A DNA stretch of 64,000 bases. Source: CAILHX01 sp964511385. Lineage in GTDB: Bacteria; Pseudomonadota; Gammaproteobacteria; Burkholderiales; Methylophilaceae. Below the pieces are notes generated by a model. It worked only from the letters and a program-made list of their open reading frames with translations. It made no database searches and was not told the DNA's origin. The translations under genes were made by a program, and so were the position numbers. The stretch covers positions 62,001 through 126,000 of the forward strand of contig CAZEFE010000001.1 in NCBI GenBank assembly GCA_964511385.1, written 5' to 3'. Of this stretch, positions 47,360-55,307 are shown piece after piece; positions within the stretch are counted from its first letter, which is position 1; every line of letters begins with the position of its first letter.

Positions 47360-48562
47360 ATGCCAACTGTTGCGCCCCTCCCTTTTAATACGCCAGGCCG
47401 CATCGCGCTGGTGACTGAAACCTGGCCGCCGGAAATCAACGGGGTTGCCATGACCTTGTCGCGCCTTGCGCACGGTTTAAGCCTGCGCGGCTGGTCGGTC
47501 ACGCTGGTCAGGCCGCACCAGCATGCCCAGGTGCAGGATGCGCATCAGCATGTCCTGGTGCCGGGGTTGCCCATCCCCGGTTATGCCGGATTGCGGTTTG
47601 GCTTGCCGGCGCGCAATACGTTGTTGAGGCTGTGGGCGGAGCAACGGCCGGACGTGGTGCATATCGCGACCGAAGGGCCGCTGGGCTGGGCCGCGCTCAA
47701 GGCGGCGAAAAAACTCGGCATTCCGGTGACCACCAGCTTTCATACCAATTTCCACCGCTATTGCCGCCATTACCGCCTGGGCTACATACGGCGCACGGTA
47801 GAGCGATATTTGCGGGCGTTCCACAACCAGGCCAGCTGCACCATGACGCCCAACGAACCATTGTCGCAATCACTGCGCCAGGAAGGTTACCGGAACGTGT
47901 TTACGGTGGGGCGCGGCATCGATGCCGGCCTGTTCCATCCGGGGCGCCGCAGTTCGGTGTTGCGGGCACGCTGGGGCGCGCGGGACGATGACCTGGTGGC
48001 AATCCATGTGGGCCGCATGGCACCGGAAAAAAACCTGCAGGCCGTTGCCGAAGCATTCGAACTGATCGCGGTGCAGCAACCACAAGCGGTCATGGTCTGG
48101 GTCGGGGATGGCCCGCAATTGAATGTGTTGAAAAAACGCTATCCCCACCACGTGTTTACCGGGGCCAAGCAGGGCGAGGAACTGGCGCAGCATTACGCCT
48201 CTGCCGACCTGTTCCTGTTCGCCAGCATGACCGAAACCTTCGGCAACGTGGTGCTGGAAGCCATGTCCAGCGGTATTGCCGTGATGGCGTATCGGTACGC
48301 GGCTGCGGAAACCTATATCCGCGACGGGCAGAACGGGCGGCTTGCCGCCTTTGGCGACCACCATGCGTTCAACCGCCATGCGGTTACGCTGGCCTCCGAC
48401 CGCGCCGCGCTGCGGTCCATGGGTGCGGCTGCGCGCGCGGCAATGGAAGGCTTGCAGTGGGATACCGTGTGCGCGCAGTTCGAGGCACAACTGCTCGCCG
48501 CAACCAAGGCAGAGCTTGCCGCTGACATGCACCTTGCCGGTTCTGCCGCACTCCAGACGTAG
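47360..48562 (+). CDS. Glycosyltransferase family 4 protein
   Basis: The 400-residue GT-B enzyme has an N-terminal acceptor domain (RIALVTETWPPEINGVAMTL) and a C-terminal nucleotide-sugar domain. VGRMAPEKNLQAVAEAFELI, FTGAKQGEELAQHYASADLF and ETFGNVVLEAMSSG give the EX7E motif. Relatives add hexoses to diacylglycerol or lipid A-like acceptors; the substrate is unknown. ATGs at 47348 and 47360 are both possible. It resembles the enzyme at 60329 in family, not closely in sequence. Confidence 0.88.
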   Translation: MPTVAPLPFNTPGRIALVTETWPPEINGVAMTLSRLAHGLSLRGWSVTLVRPHQHAQVQDAHQHVLVPGLPIPGYAGLRFGLPARNTLLRLWAEQRPDVVHIATEGPLGWAALKAAKKLGIPVTTSFHTNFHRYCRHYRLGYIRRTVERYLRAFHNQASCTMTPNEPLSQSLRQEGYRNVFTVGRGIDAGLFHPGRRSSVLRARWGARDDDLVAIHVGRMAPEKNLQAVAEAFELIAVQQPQAVMVWVGDGPQLNVLKKRYPHHVFTGAKQGEELAQHYASADLFLFASMTETFGNVVLEAMSSGIAVMAYRYAAAETYIRDGQNGRLAAFGDHHAFNRHAVTLASDRAALRSMGAAARAAMEGLQWDTVCAQFEAQLLAATKAELAADMHLAGSAALQT

Positions 48563-48687
48563 CCGCTGGTCCCTGACGTTCTCCGGCTCAACCGTTCACC
48601 AGGCGTTGCTAACATCAAAACGTGAGTGCCAACTCGCCGCGTACTGGCTTTATACTGTGAATATCAGCGGCAACAATTCAGCGAGAG

Positions 48688-49062
48688 ATGGGAATGGAAA
48701 GTCCGTACAAAGGTAAAACCGGTTTGACGCGCCTGGTCAACGCGTTTGGCTATTCCTGCGATGGCCTGAGAACGGCCTACAAGAACGAAGATGCCTTCCG
48801 GCAGGAAGTGCTGCTGGCGGCGGTGCTGATACCGCTGGCGCTGTATCTGGAGCACGGCGCGATCGAACGGGCGCTGATGATAGGCAGCGTCTTCCTGCTG
48901 CTGGTGGTCGAGTTGCTGAACTCCGCGGTGGAAGCCACGGTTGACCGTATTTCGCTGGACCACCACCGCCTGGCCAAGCGCGCCAAGGATATTGGCAGCG
49001 CGGCCGTGCTGGTGAGCTTGCTCAATCTCGCCGTGACATGGGGGGTGATTATTTTTGGCTAA
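48688..49062 (+). CDS. dgkA: Diacylglycerol kinase DgkA
   Basis: DgkA phosphorylates diacylglycerol to phosphatidate in the inner membrane. The 124-residue protein has three helices and the family motif ELLNSAVEATVDRIS with catalytic glutamate and asparagine, then HHRLAKRAKDIGSAAVL. ATGs at 48688 and 48694 are both plausible. Its end overlaps the next gene by 8 nt. Confidence 0.95.
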   Translation: MGMESPYKGKTGLTRLVNAFGYSCDGLRTAYKNEDAFRQEVLLAAVLIPLALYLEHGAIERALMIGSVFLLLVVELLNSAVEATVDRISLDHHRLAKRAKDIGSAAVLVSLLNLAVTWGVIIFG

Positions 49063-50953
49063 GGATACCGTACCCGCAAAGCGCGCCGGCAAAAAAGCCG
49101 CGCATGCGCTGGACGTGGCTTATCGCGCCACGCTGAAAGAACTGGAAGCCCTGCGGCATGACCTGCTGGAACTGGAAAAAAAATCAGCCGACCTGTTGCA
49201 GCGGGTAGACGCCCGGCACCGGGAAAGCGCGGTCAACCTGGTGCACTACCTGGGGCTGCGCAGAAAAGATATTCGCCCGTTGCAGCAAAAGCTGTCGGAA
49301 CTCGGCTTGTCCTCGCTGGGACGTACCGAGTCGCATGTGCTGGCCAGCCTCAACGTCATGACGGCGCTGCTGCAGCGCGCGGTTGGCAAAGCGGCACGGG
49401 ATGATGCGCCGGTTGCTGATTTTCATATGCCGGACGGAAAAGCCGCGCTGGAGGAAAACACCAACCTGCTGCTGGGTAAAGCGCCGGAGCATCGCAAGGT
49501 GCGGATACTGGTCACGTTTTCCGGCGAGGATGCCAACGACTATCCGCTGGTCAAGAAAATGCTCAGCCACGGCATGGATTGCGCCCGCATCAACTGTGCG
49601 CACGACGCGCCGGAAACCTGGGCGCGCATGATCGAAAACATCCGGATGGCCGAGCGCGAAACCGGAAAGCACTGCCGTATCCTGATGGACCTGGGCGGGC
49701 CGAAGCTGCGCACCGGGCACATCGGCCCGGGGCCCATGGTGCTTAAATGGCGCCCGCAACGCGACTTGCATGGCCATGTCGTCAGCCCTGCCCGCATCTG
49801 GCTCTGCGTGGAGGACGCGTCGGGGGTGCAATCGGCGGCGGCAACGGTAAGCTTGCCGGTCAACCGTGACTGGCTGAAGCAGGTTGCCGTGCACGACCAG
49901 ATCGAATTTACCGATGCGCGCGGGGCCTCGCGCAGCCTGAAAGTGACCAGCCAGGTGGGTGACGGGTTCTGGGCGGAGTCAGCGCAGACGGCTTATCTCA
50001 AGCCGGGCCTGGAACTGCATTTGTTCCGCCCTGCGGCTTCCGGCAAAGCGCGCCAGATGGATATTGTGGGCAAGGTAGGCAACCTGCCGCAGACGCCCGA
50101 GCAGATCAGGCTGGCGCGCGGCGACAGCCTGATCCTGACGCGCGAGCAGACGCCGGGTCAGGCCGCGCAGTACGACGCAAAAGGGCGCTTGCTGCGCCCG
50201 GCCATGATCCCATGCACCCTGCCCAGCGTGTTTTCCCAGGCCAAACATGGCGAGCGCATCCTGATCGATGACGGCCGCATCGGCGGCGTGATCAAAAAAG
50301 TCAGCAACGCTGAAATGCTGGTCGAAATTACCCAGGCGCGCGACGGCGGGGAAAAATTGCTGGCGGACAAAGGCATTAATTTCCCCGACACCCGGTTCGA
50401 CATGCCCGGGCTCACCGAGCAGGACATCGAGCATCTGGAATTTGTGGTGCGCCATGCCGACATGGTCGGCCTGTCGTTTGCGCGCAAGGCGGCGGATGTG
50501 GAAGAACTGCAGGCCCACCTGAAGCGGCTGAATGCGGAAAACCTGGGCATTGTGCTCAAAATCGAGAACCGCACGGCCTTCGAGCATCTGCCGGAACTGC
50601 TGTTTTCACTGCTGAAGTCGCCGGTGGTCGGCGTGATGATCGCGCGCGGCGACCTGGCGGTGGAATGCGGCTACGAGCGCTTGGCGGAATTGCAGGAAGA
50701 AATCCTGTGGCTGGCCGAAGCGGCGCATCTGCCGGTGATCTGGGCGACGCAGGTATTGGAGGGGCTGGCCAAAAGCGGAAAGCCCAGCCGGGCGGAAATT
50801 ACCGATGCCGCGATGGGCGAGCGCAGCGAATGCGTCATGCTCAACAAGGGGCCGCACATTCTGGAAGCGATCCAGACCCTGAACGATATTCTGCAGCGCA
50901 TGCAGGGACACCAGCACAAGAAAAGCGCGCTGCTACGGCGCCTGCACTGGTAG
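49055..50953 (+). CDS. Atypical pyruvate kinase-like protein with N-terminal extension
   Basis: The 632-residue product carries a pyruvate-kinase barrel from about residue 150. Markers include RILVTFSGEDANDYPLVKKM, ILMDLGGPKLRTG, LKIENRTAFEHL with the catalytic Lys, and VMIARGDLAVECGYERLAEL. WATQVLEGLAKSGKPSRAEI follows. The first 140 residues are helical and not part of standard enzymes, and the usual C-terminal allosteric domain is missing. It may still make pyruvate and ATP from PEP, but this needs proof. TTG at 49055 lies within the last codons of dgkA; no ATG fits nearby. Confidence 0.85.
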   Translation: MAKDTVPAKRAGKKAAHALDVAYRATLKELEALRHDLLELEKKSADLLQRVDARHRESAVNLVHYLGLRRKDIRPLQQKLSELGLSSLGRTESHVLASLNVMTALLQRAVGKAARDDAPVADFHMPDGKAALEENTNLLLGKAPEHRKVRILVTFSGEDANDYPLVKKMLSHGMDCARINCAHDAPETWARMIENIRMAERETGKHCRILMDLGGPKLRTGHIGPGPMVLKWRPQRDLHGHVVSPARIWLCVEDASGVQSAAATVSLPVNRDWLKQVAVHDQIEFTDARGASRSLKVTSQVGDGFWAESAQTAYLKPGLELHLFRPAASGKARQMDIVGKVGNLPQTPEQIRLARGDSLILTREQTPGQAAQYDAKGRLLRPAMIPCTLPSVFSQAKHGERILIDDGRIGGVIKKVSNAEMLVEITQARDGGEKLLADKGINFPDTRFDMPGLTEQDIEHLEFVVRHADMVGLSFARKAADVEELQAHLKRLNAENLGIVLKIENRTAFEHLPELLFSLLKSPVVGVMIARGDLAVECGYERLAELQEEILWLAEAAHLPVIWATQVLEGLAKSGKPSRAEITDAAMGERSECVMLNKGPHILEAIQTLNDILQRMQGHQHKKSALLRRLHW

Positions 50954-51026
50954 CCGGTGGAGGCATCAACCAAGGCATCACGGAAAAATTGGTAAGAAAT
51001 ATCGTGTCGACCCCATTTACCCATTA

Positions 51027-51055
51027 TTGCCAATACGTACCATTTTAGATACAAT
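51027..51055 (+). promoter_or_regulatory. Strong promoter of the HigBA-like module, predicted leaderless
   Basis: TTGCCA (51027-51032) and TACAAT (51050-51055) are spaced by exactly 17 nt. The -10 ends 6 nt before the toxin ATG at 51062, so the predicted start of transcription coincides with the start codon. No ribosome binding site is visible upstream. Confidence 0.7.
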
Positions 51056-51061
51056 TCAACC

Positions 51062-51409
51062 ATGAATCATCCCACGCTGGACGTGCGCTTTTTCAAAACC
51101 AAAGCCGATAGCGAACCTGTACGGGAATGGCTCAAGTCATTGAGTGCAGCCGAGCGGAAAACCATCGGCGAGGATATTAAAACCGTGCAGTTTGGGTGGC
51201 CGCTGGGCATGCCGCTGGTTGCCCATATTGGCGGTGATATATGGGAAGTGCGAATCAGGCTGGATACCCGGATTGCACGTGTGTTATTCGCAATGGATGG
51301 AAATGTGATGGTGCTACTTCACGGCTTCATCAAGAAACAGCAGAAAACACCGACACCTGATCTTGATATAGCAAAAGACCGATTGAAACAATTGCGGGGG
51401 CGAAAATGA
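51062..51409 (+). CDS. HigB/RelE-superfamily toxin (phage Gp49-like)
   Basis: The 115-residue protein belongs to the Gp49-like branch of the RelE/HigB toxins: VRFFKTKADSEPVREWLKSL at the start, then FGWPLGMPLVAHIGGDIWEV and RIRLDTRIARVLFAMDG, and VMVLLHGFIKKQQKTP near the end. Such toxins cleave mRNA, often at the ribosome. It precedes its antitoxin, the HigBA order, and overlaps it by 4 nt. Confidence 0.87.
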   Translation: MNHPTLDVRFFKTKADSEPVREWLKSLSAAERKTIGEDIKTVQFGWPLGMPLVAHIGGDIWEVRIRLDTRIARVLFAMDGNVMVLLHGFIKKQQKTPTPDLDIAKDRLKQLRGRK

Positions 51410-51690
51410 ACGAACATATTGGCAGCAGCTTTGATGACTTTCTGACCGAAGATGCAATGCTGGAAGAAGCAACCGCCGTTGCGGTGAAGCGGGTGATTGC
51501 CTGGCAGATTGAACAGGAAATGACCGCTCAGAAACTCACCAAGACCAGCATGGCAAAGAAAATGCACACCAGCCGCGCAGCTCTTAACAGGCTGCTTGAT
51601 GGTACCGATACCAGCCTGACATTGACTACCCTCGCCAGCGCTGCCGCCGTCTTGGGCAAAACAATCAAGGTTGAGTTAAGTCCAGCCTAA
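51406..51690 (+). CDS. XRE-family antitoxin (HigA-like)
   Basis: The 94-residue protein has an XRE helix-turn-helix at about residues 43-75 (KLTKTSMAKKMHTSRAALNR, LLDGTD, then LTLTTLASAAAVLGKTIKVE). It should bind the toxin and repress the module promoter. The ATG overlaps the toxin stop (ATGA). Confidence 0.88.
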   Translation: MNEHIGSSFDDFLTEDAMLEEATAVAVKRVIAWQIEQEMTAQKLTKTSMAKKMHTSRAALNRLLDGTDTSLTLTTLASAAAVLGKTIKVELSPA

Positions 51691-51759
51691 AAAATAACGC
51701 ATCGCATAACCATATGTTATCTTATTGTTATTATTGAGTTTTTATAAAAATAGTATGAC

Positions 51760-51790
51760 TTTATCTCCACCAACATGATGTGGAGATAAA
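51760..51790. repeat. Perfect 11-bp inverted repeat after the HigBA-like module
   Basis: TTTATCTCCAC (51760-51770) and GTGGAGATAAA (51780-51790) pair perfectly with a 9-nt loop. It may be an end of decayed transposon DNA or a terminator for the module; no clear T-tract follows. Confidence 0.6.
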
Positions 51791-51830
51791 ACATGCGAGA
51801 TTTTTATTATCAGCCAAGCCGCGATCCGGC

Positions 51831-51917
51831 GTTTCTGTCCCCGAACAGTTGTTGATTAACGAGATAGCACGGCGTACCAGCCTGTCGCGCAACACCATCC
51901 CGATTTTTAGATGTTAA
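51831..51917 (+). pseudogene. Transposase helix-turn-helix fragment (IstA-like)
   Basis: One frame reads VPEQLLINEIARRTSLSRNT then IPIFRC and a stop. The INEIARRTxLSRNT pattern is the DNA-binding helix of IS21-type IstA proteins. Only about 29 codons survive and a frameshift separates it from an upstream open stretch, so it is debris. Confidence 0.4.
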
Positions 51918-51921
51918 GTAT

Positions 51922-51984
51922 CAACAGGCCCAGGACGCTGCTCTGAATAGCACTTTGGGCCTGCTGCGGCGCCTGTATTGGTAA
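51922..51984 (+). pseudogene. Second copy of the pyruvate-kinase-like 3' end
   Basis: The frame QQAQDAALNSTLGLLRRLYW ends in TAA at 51982. The genuine gene at 49055 ends ALLRRLHW, and the last 24 nt agree at about 20 positions. The HigBA-like module and transposase debris lie between the two ends, so this is probably the original 3' end, displaced by insertion. Other bases at 51691-52003 hold no gene. Confidence 0.5.
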
Positions 51985-52003
51985 ATGCGCTTGCAAGGCG
52001 CGG

Positions 52004-52261
52004 TCAGAAGCGGCGGCGCGGTGCGGACGAGTAGCCGCGGCCTTCGAGGTGGCGGAAGGTGATGCGGCCGTTGTTGACGTCGTAAGGCGAAAGCTCCATC
52101 GTGATCTTGTCGCCAGCCAGAATACGGATGTGGTTCTTGCGCATTTTCCCTGCGGTGTAGGCCACCAGGGTGTGCCCGTTTTCCAGGGTTACGCGGTAAC
52201 GTGAATCGGGCAGCACTTCGTCTACCACGCCGTTCATTTCGATCAGTTCTTCTTTGGCCAA
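52004..52261 (-). CDS. infA: Translation initiation factor IF-1
   Basis: IF-1 binds the ribosomal A site during initiation. The 85-residue OB-fold protein reads MAKEELIEMNGVVDEVLPDS, with AYTAGKMRKNHIRILAGDKI and ELSPYDVNNGRITFRH in the conserved region. The C-terminal extension EGRGYSSAPRRRF is longer and more basic than the 72-residue E. coli protein, as in several betaproteobacterial paralogues. It is alone, not in the ribosomal protein cluster. Confidence 0.96.
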   Translation of the reverse strand: MAKEELIEMNGVVDEVLPDSRYRVTLENGHTLVAYTAGKMRKNHIRILAGDKITMELSPYDVNNGRITFRHLEGRGYSSAPRRRF

Positions 52262-52295
52262 GTGCGTCTCTCCAATCTGCGGAAAATACGAATAA

Positions 52296-52321
52296 AAAAG
52301 CCCGGAAGATTCCGGGCTTTT
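52296..52321 (-). terminator. Intrinsic terminator of the cold-shock gene
   Basis: An 11-bp perfect stem (52296-52306 with 52311-52321, loop AGAT) is flanked by A-runs on the left, which read as a T-tract on the minus strand. It ends the cold-shock transcript before infA and can also function in the other direction. Confidence 0.88.
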
Positions 52322-52371
52322 CCGGTGAGTTGCTTCAATCAGGAAGCAACTTCGTGCTTGCCGTTAATGCA

Positions 52372-52575
52372 TTAGGCAGCGCGAATGTTGGATGCCTGCG
52401 GGCCTTTTTGACCCACGGTGGCATCGTAGCTCACACGCTGATTTTCAGTCAGGGTCTTGAAACCGTCAGCCTGAATTGCCGAAAAATGCGCAAAAAGATC
52501 CGCACCACCATCTTCAGGGGTGATGAAACCGAAACCTTTTGCATCGTTGAACCATTTAACTGTACCAATTGCCAT
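52372..52575 (-). CDS. Cold-shock protein (CspA family)
   Basis: The 67-residue protein is an OB-fold RNA chaperone: IGTVKWFNDAKGFGFITPED contains the RNP1 motif KGFGFI, and DLFAHFSAI is RNP2-like. GQKGPQASNI closes the fold. From the ATG at 52575 the length is normal; a longer start is unlikely. A long leader precedes it. Confidence 0.95.
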   Translation of the reverse strand: MAIGTVKWFNDAKGFGFITPEDGGADLFAHFSAIQADGFKTLTENQRVSYDATVGQKGPQASNIRAA

Positions 52576-52763
52576 GTCTTGTATCCTTAACACAATAAAT
52601 AAAAGGGGATTGCCCCATACGGGCGAGGGTCAAGACGGCGGGGTGATGCAGGAAGAAAACTCGGAAAACCAAGGGAACTGAACCAGACAGCAACAACACT
52701 ACTTGAAGATCGCTGGCGCGCACTATGCGCTACATTTAACAGATAAGCAAATTTATTTTGCAA
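52576..52763 (-). promoter_or_regulatory. Long 5' leader and candidate promoter of the cold-shock gene
   Basis: Reading the minus strand, TTGCAA (52763-52758) and TTAAAT (52739-52734) are 18 nt apart and would start an RNA near 52727. That gives a leader of about 150 nt, the usual size for temperature-responsive csp mRNAs. Near the gene it contains the small stem GGGG-CAAT-CCCC and a ribosome site AAGGA. Confidence 0.5.
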
Positions 52764-53075
52764 TGCGTTGAAACCGTTGGAGCGCTCTTTACCGAATCGG
52801 TCACTCGTTCAAGGAACTGGCGGATGCCGCCAGAAGGATAGTTGTGGTGCGCGGTGACAAGTATGGTGTCAGCACGAAAATATCGTGTCTGAGCTGACAC
52901 CATTTATCATGCGCTTGCTTGGAATGTGAGTTCACCAGGAAAAATGTTGGATTGCAAGACCTGCCCCTGTCCTGTGAGCATCGGGCAGTGGGTATGTTGG
53001 TGGAATAGCGGTTTCACAAAATGCATCTCAACCCGCTTTCCCAATTTATTAGTTTCAGAGGGTCATAACGATACT
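52764..53075. other. Intergenic stretch with a strong inverted repeat
   Basis: No gene is supported. An 11-bp perfect inverted repeat, ATGGTGTCAGC (52863-52873) and GCTGACACCAT (52893-52903), encloses a smaller stem CACGA/TCGTG. The rest is unremarkable and probably contains the promoter for the following small membrane gene. Confidence 0.5.
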
Positions 53076-53339
53076 ATGAGATATTTATTAAGAGTTCTGG
53101 CTGGGATTATAGGTTTTGTTTTCATGGCTCTAGGAATTCTGGGGGTAGCAGCGCTATTAAAGGGTTTTATTGTCGACCATAAAATGGTTTTTTCATCTCA
53201 AGGCAAAGGTAGGGACGTATTTGTAATACTTGCAGGTTTATTATTTTTTGGCTTTTTATTTCTTATTTACGCTTTTGGAGGTCATGCACTCGTTAAACGG
53301 GTTTTTCGAAGGGGAAGAAATAAAGGCTTAACCAAGTGA
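53076..53339 (+). CDS. Small two-helix membrane protein, unknown function
   Basis: The 87-residue product has two hydrophobic segments (about 5-28 and 48-68) and a basic C-terminus, VFRRGRNKGLTK. I do not recognise a family. AGGG is upstream of the ATG at 53076. AT-rich composition, like the nearby TA modules, suggests accessory DNA. Confidence 0.55.
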   Translation: MRYLLRVLAGIIGFVFMALGILGVAALLKGFIVDHKMVFSSQGKGRDVFVILAGLLFFGFLFLIYAFGGHALVKRVFRRGRNKGLTK

Positions 53340-53463
53340 GTTGTTCTAAGGTAATTAGAGCCTGCTTGATAAATCTTAATTGAGTTAAGTATATTAATTT
53401 GAGAGGTTATTTATGGCGACATCAGCCCTTGATCAATTTAAGCAACAAGTAAATCAGTGATCG

Positions 53464-53486
53464 TAGGGTGCGCCGAGCGCACCACA
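53464..53486. repeat. REP-like palindrome
   Basis: GGTGCGC (53467-53473) and GCGCACC (53477-53483) pair around CGA, within the sequence TAGGGTGCGCCGAGCGCACC, a form common in dispersed extragenic repeats. A similar but imperfect inverted piece, GGTGCGTGGGACGCCACC, follows at 53499. Confidence 0.5.
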
Positions 53487-53552
53487 AGTGAATGAATGGT
53501 GCGTGGGACGCCACCTGCGCTTGCTAAATTTTCTGGCAAGGACATCGCTTAT

Positions 53553-53888
53553 TTATGCCGTAACCGCTTCACGGATCGTTTCAGCCGCCCATTGGTTCAG
53601 GCTCTTGCCCTGTGCGATTGCCGTAGCGGTTGCGGCTTCATGCGTCTTGGGGTCAAGGCGCAGCACGAACTTGCCGGAATATGACTTGCGCGGCTCAACG
53701 CCATCTTCGGCACAAGCGTCGAGATAAACCTTGAGGGAAATAGCGCCCTCGTGCTTCAAGCCGTCAATGTCCTTGGCATAGAAATCCGCTCCGCCATTCA
53801 GCCCGACAAACTCTCCCCTGAACATTTCCAGTTCGGGGTCGTAAGCGACTACCGCATGGTAGCCATTAATCATCATCACATTTTTCAT
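53553..53888 (-). CDS. hicB: HicB-family antitoxin
   Basis: The 111-residue protein has the HicB partial RNase H fold (YHAVVAYDPELEMFRGEFVG, ADFYAKDIDGL) and a C-terminal ribbon-helix-helix (KTHEAATATAIAQGKSLNQW). It neutralises HicA and represses the operon. The ATG at 53888 overlaps the hicA stop by 4 nt. Confidence 0.9.
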   Translation of the reverse strand: MKNVMMINGYHAVVAYDPELEMFRGEFVGLNGGADFYAKDIDGLKHEGAISLKVYLDACAEDGVEPRKSYSGKFVLRLDPKTHEAATATAIAQGKSLNQWAAETIREAVTA

Positions 53889-54139
53889 GGTTTCACTCCG
53901 TGTTCTTCCAACCATCTGCGCACGCTCTCAGCCGCGCCTTTATCAGTATCAGGGGATGGATGCGGACGGTGGAATACGCGACGCTCCCCAAACAACTTGA
54001 CCAGCACGCGCGAGCCTTCACGTTCTTCAACTTGAGCGCCCAACTCAACGAAAAGCGCCTCAATCTCCCGCCATTGGATATTGGCACTGATGGGGCGGTG
54101 GTAGAGCAACTCCAATGTTTTTTCGTGTTTGCGCTTCAC
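53885..54139 (-). CDS. hicA: HicA-family mRNA interferase toxin
   Basis: The 84-residue protein has the double-stranded RNA-binding-like fold of HicA. ISANIQWREIEALFVELGAQ and REGSRVLVKLFGERRVFHRP carry the typical layout, with a His near residue 57 in FHRPHP as catalytic candidate. It starts with GTG at 54139, without a ribosome site upstream. Toxin-first order is normal for hicAB. Confidence 0.9.
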   Translation of the reverse strand: MKRKHEKTLELLYHRPISANIQWREIEALFVELGAQVEEREGSRVLVKLFGERRVFHRPHPSPDTDKGAAESVRRWLEEHGVKP

Positions 54140-54144
54140 AACAA

Positions 54145-54173
54145 AATAGTACTATTAATTGATACTGTGTCAA
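54145..54173 (-). promoter_or_regulatory. hicAB promoter and palindromic operator
   Basis: On the minus strand TTGACA (54173-54168) and TACTAT (54151-54146) are 16 nt apart. A 12-bp perfect palindrome AATAGTACTATT (54145-54156) covers the -10, a likely HicB operator. Transcription would begin at or next to the GTG at 54139. The -35 overlaps the ackA stop codon. Confidence 0.65.
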
Positions 54174-55264
54174 GCTTGTTTTTCGGCAAAAGAATTGGGG
54201 TGTGGCGCTGCCATTGTGAGGCGCGCAATCTCTGCTTCTTCGTCGGCGGGGATGATGAGTAGTGGTTTGGATTCCAATGCGGCAAGGCTTGTGGAATGTC
54301 GCTTGTTGGCTTCCTCATCCAGTGCAAATCCGAGAAAGCCCAGCGGTTCGCATATCAGCCGACGTACTTCTGCGGCATGCTCGCCGATGCCGCCGGTAAA
54401 CACCAGCGCGTCCAGGCCGCCGGCCTTGGCGGCGTAGCCGCCGATAGCGGCGCGTATCTGGCGGGCGAAGTATTCGACGGCAAAGCGGGCTGCCGGGGTT
54501 GAACTGGCGAGCAGTTCGGCCATTTCGTTGCTTTCGCCATCGGACAGCGCGAGCAGCCCCATTTGCTGGTACACCAGCTTTGAAAGCTGGGGCGCGTCGA
54601 AGCGCTTGGCCAGTTCCAGCATCACTCCGGGGTCGAGGTCGCCGCTGCGCGTGCCCATGGTGATGCCGCCCGCCGGGGTGTAGCCCATGCTGGTGTCCAC
54701 CGACTTCAGGTTTTCCAGCAGGCACAGGCTGGCGCCGCTGCCGAGGTGCGCTACCACGATTCTCCCTTGCGCTTTGTCGCCGATGATCCCCGGCAGTTGC
54801 CGCGCCACGTGTGCGTAGTTGATGCCGTGGAAGCCGTAGCGACGGTAGCCCAATGTTTTCGGGATCGGCAGCCGTCGGGCGAGTTCCGGCAGCGTGGCGT
54901 GAAATGCGGTGTCGAAACAGGCGATTTGCGGCACGTTGAAACGCGCCCGGCACAACGCCAGCCCCAGCAGATTGCCGGGCATATGCAGCGGGGCAAGATG
55001 GGTGATGGCTTCCAGCCGTGCTTGTTCCGTGGCATCAACCAATCGCGCGGCATCGGTGACCTCGCCGCCATGCACGAAGCGGTGGCCGACGGCGCTGGGG
55101 TGGTCTGCTCCTAAGTCACGCAGCAGGGCATCAAAAGCCTCGGCGTGGTCGTGCGGGAAGCCGTGGCCGATGTGTTCGTAACGGAAGTTGGAGCGGCTGC
55201 CATCCGGTTTGAACAGGCTGGCCTTGAGGCTGGAAGAGCCGCTGTTGATGGTGAGGATGTTCAC
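54170..55264 (-). CDS. ackA: Acetate kinase AckA
   Basis: AckA turns acetyl phosphate and ADP into acetate and ATP. From the GTG at 55264 the protein is 364 residues, shorter than the usual 395-400. Motifs are LTINSGSSSLKASLF, GHRFVHGGEV, ACFDTAFHATLP, VVAHLGSGASL and FTGGIGEHAAEVRR. It follows xfp by 43 nt, so acetyl phosphate from phosphoketolase is probably its substrate. Its ribosome site lies in a strong hairpin. Confidence 0.94.
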   Translation of the reverse strand: MNILTINSGSSSLKASLFKPDGSRSNFRYEHIGHGFPHDHAEAFDALLRDLGADHPSAVGHRFVHGGEVTDAARLVDATEQARLEAITHLAPLHMPGNLLGLALCRARFNVPQIACFDTAFHATLPELARRLPIPKTLGYRRYGFHGINYAHVARQLPGIIGDKAQGRIVVAHLGSGASLCLLENLKSVDTSMGYTPAGGITMGTRSGDLDPGVMLELAKRFDAPQLSKLVYQQMGLLALSDGESNEMAELLASSTPAARFAVEYFARQIRAAIGGYAAKAGGLDALVFTGGIGEHAAEVRRLICEPLGFLGFALDEEANKRHSTSLAALESKPLLIIPADEEAEIARLTMAAPHPNSFAEKQA

Positions 55265-55301
55265 CGCTTGTGCTCCCCCGTTCGTGGGGGTGCACAAGCG
55301 G
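55264..55301 (-). promoter_or_regulatory. Hairpin covering the ackA ribosome binding site
   Basis: Arms 55264-55273 and 55292-55301 pair perfectly over 10 bp. Beyond a T-T mismatch a 5-bp C/G stem closes a 6-nt loop. In the minus-strand RNA the ackA Shine-Dalgarno run GGGGGAG and the first base of the GTG start codon are inside this hairpin, which begins 6 nt after the xfp stop. It could limit ackA translation or couple it to xfp. Confidence 0.7.
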
Positions 55302-55307
55302 TCAGCG

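Noticed and set aside
53413..53460. 15-codon ORF MATSALDQFKQQVNQ
   Set aside because: Too short to support and no conserved context; possibly a fragment of a longer gene.
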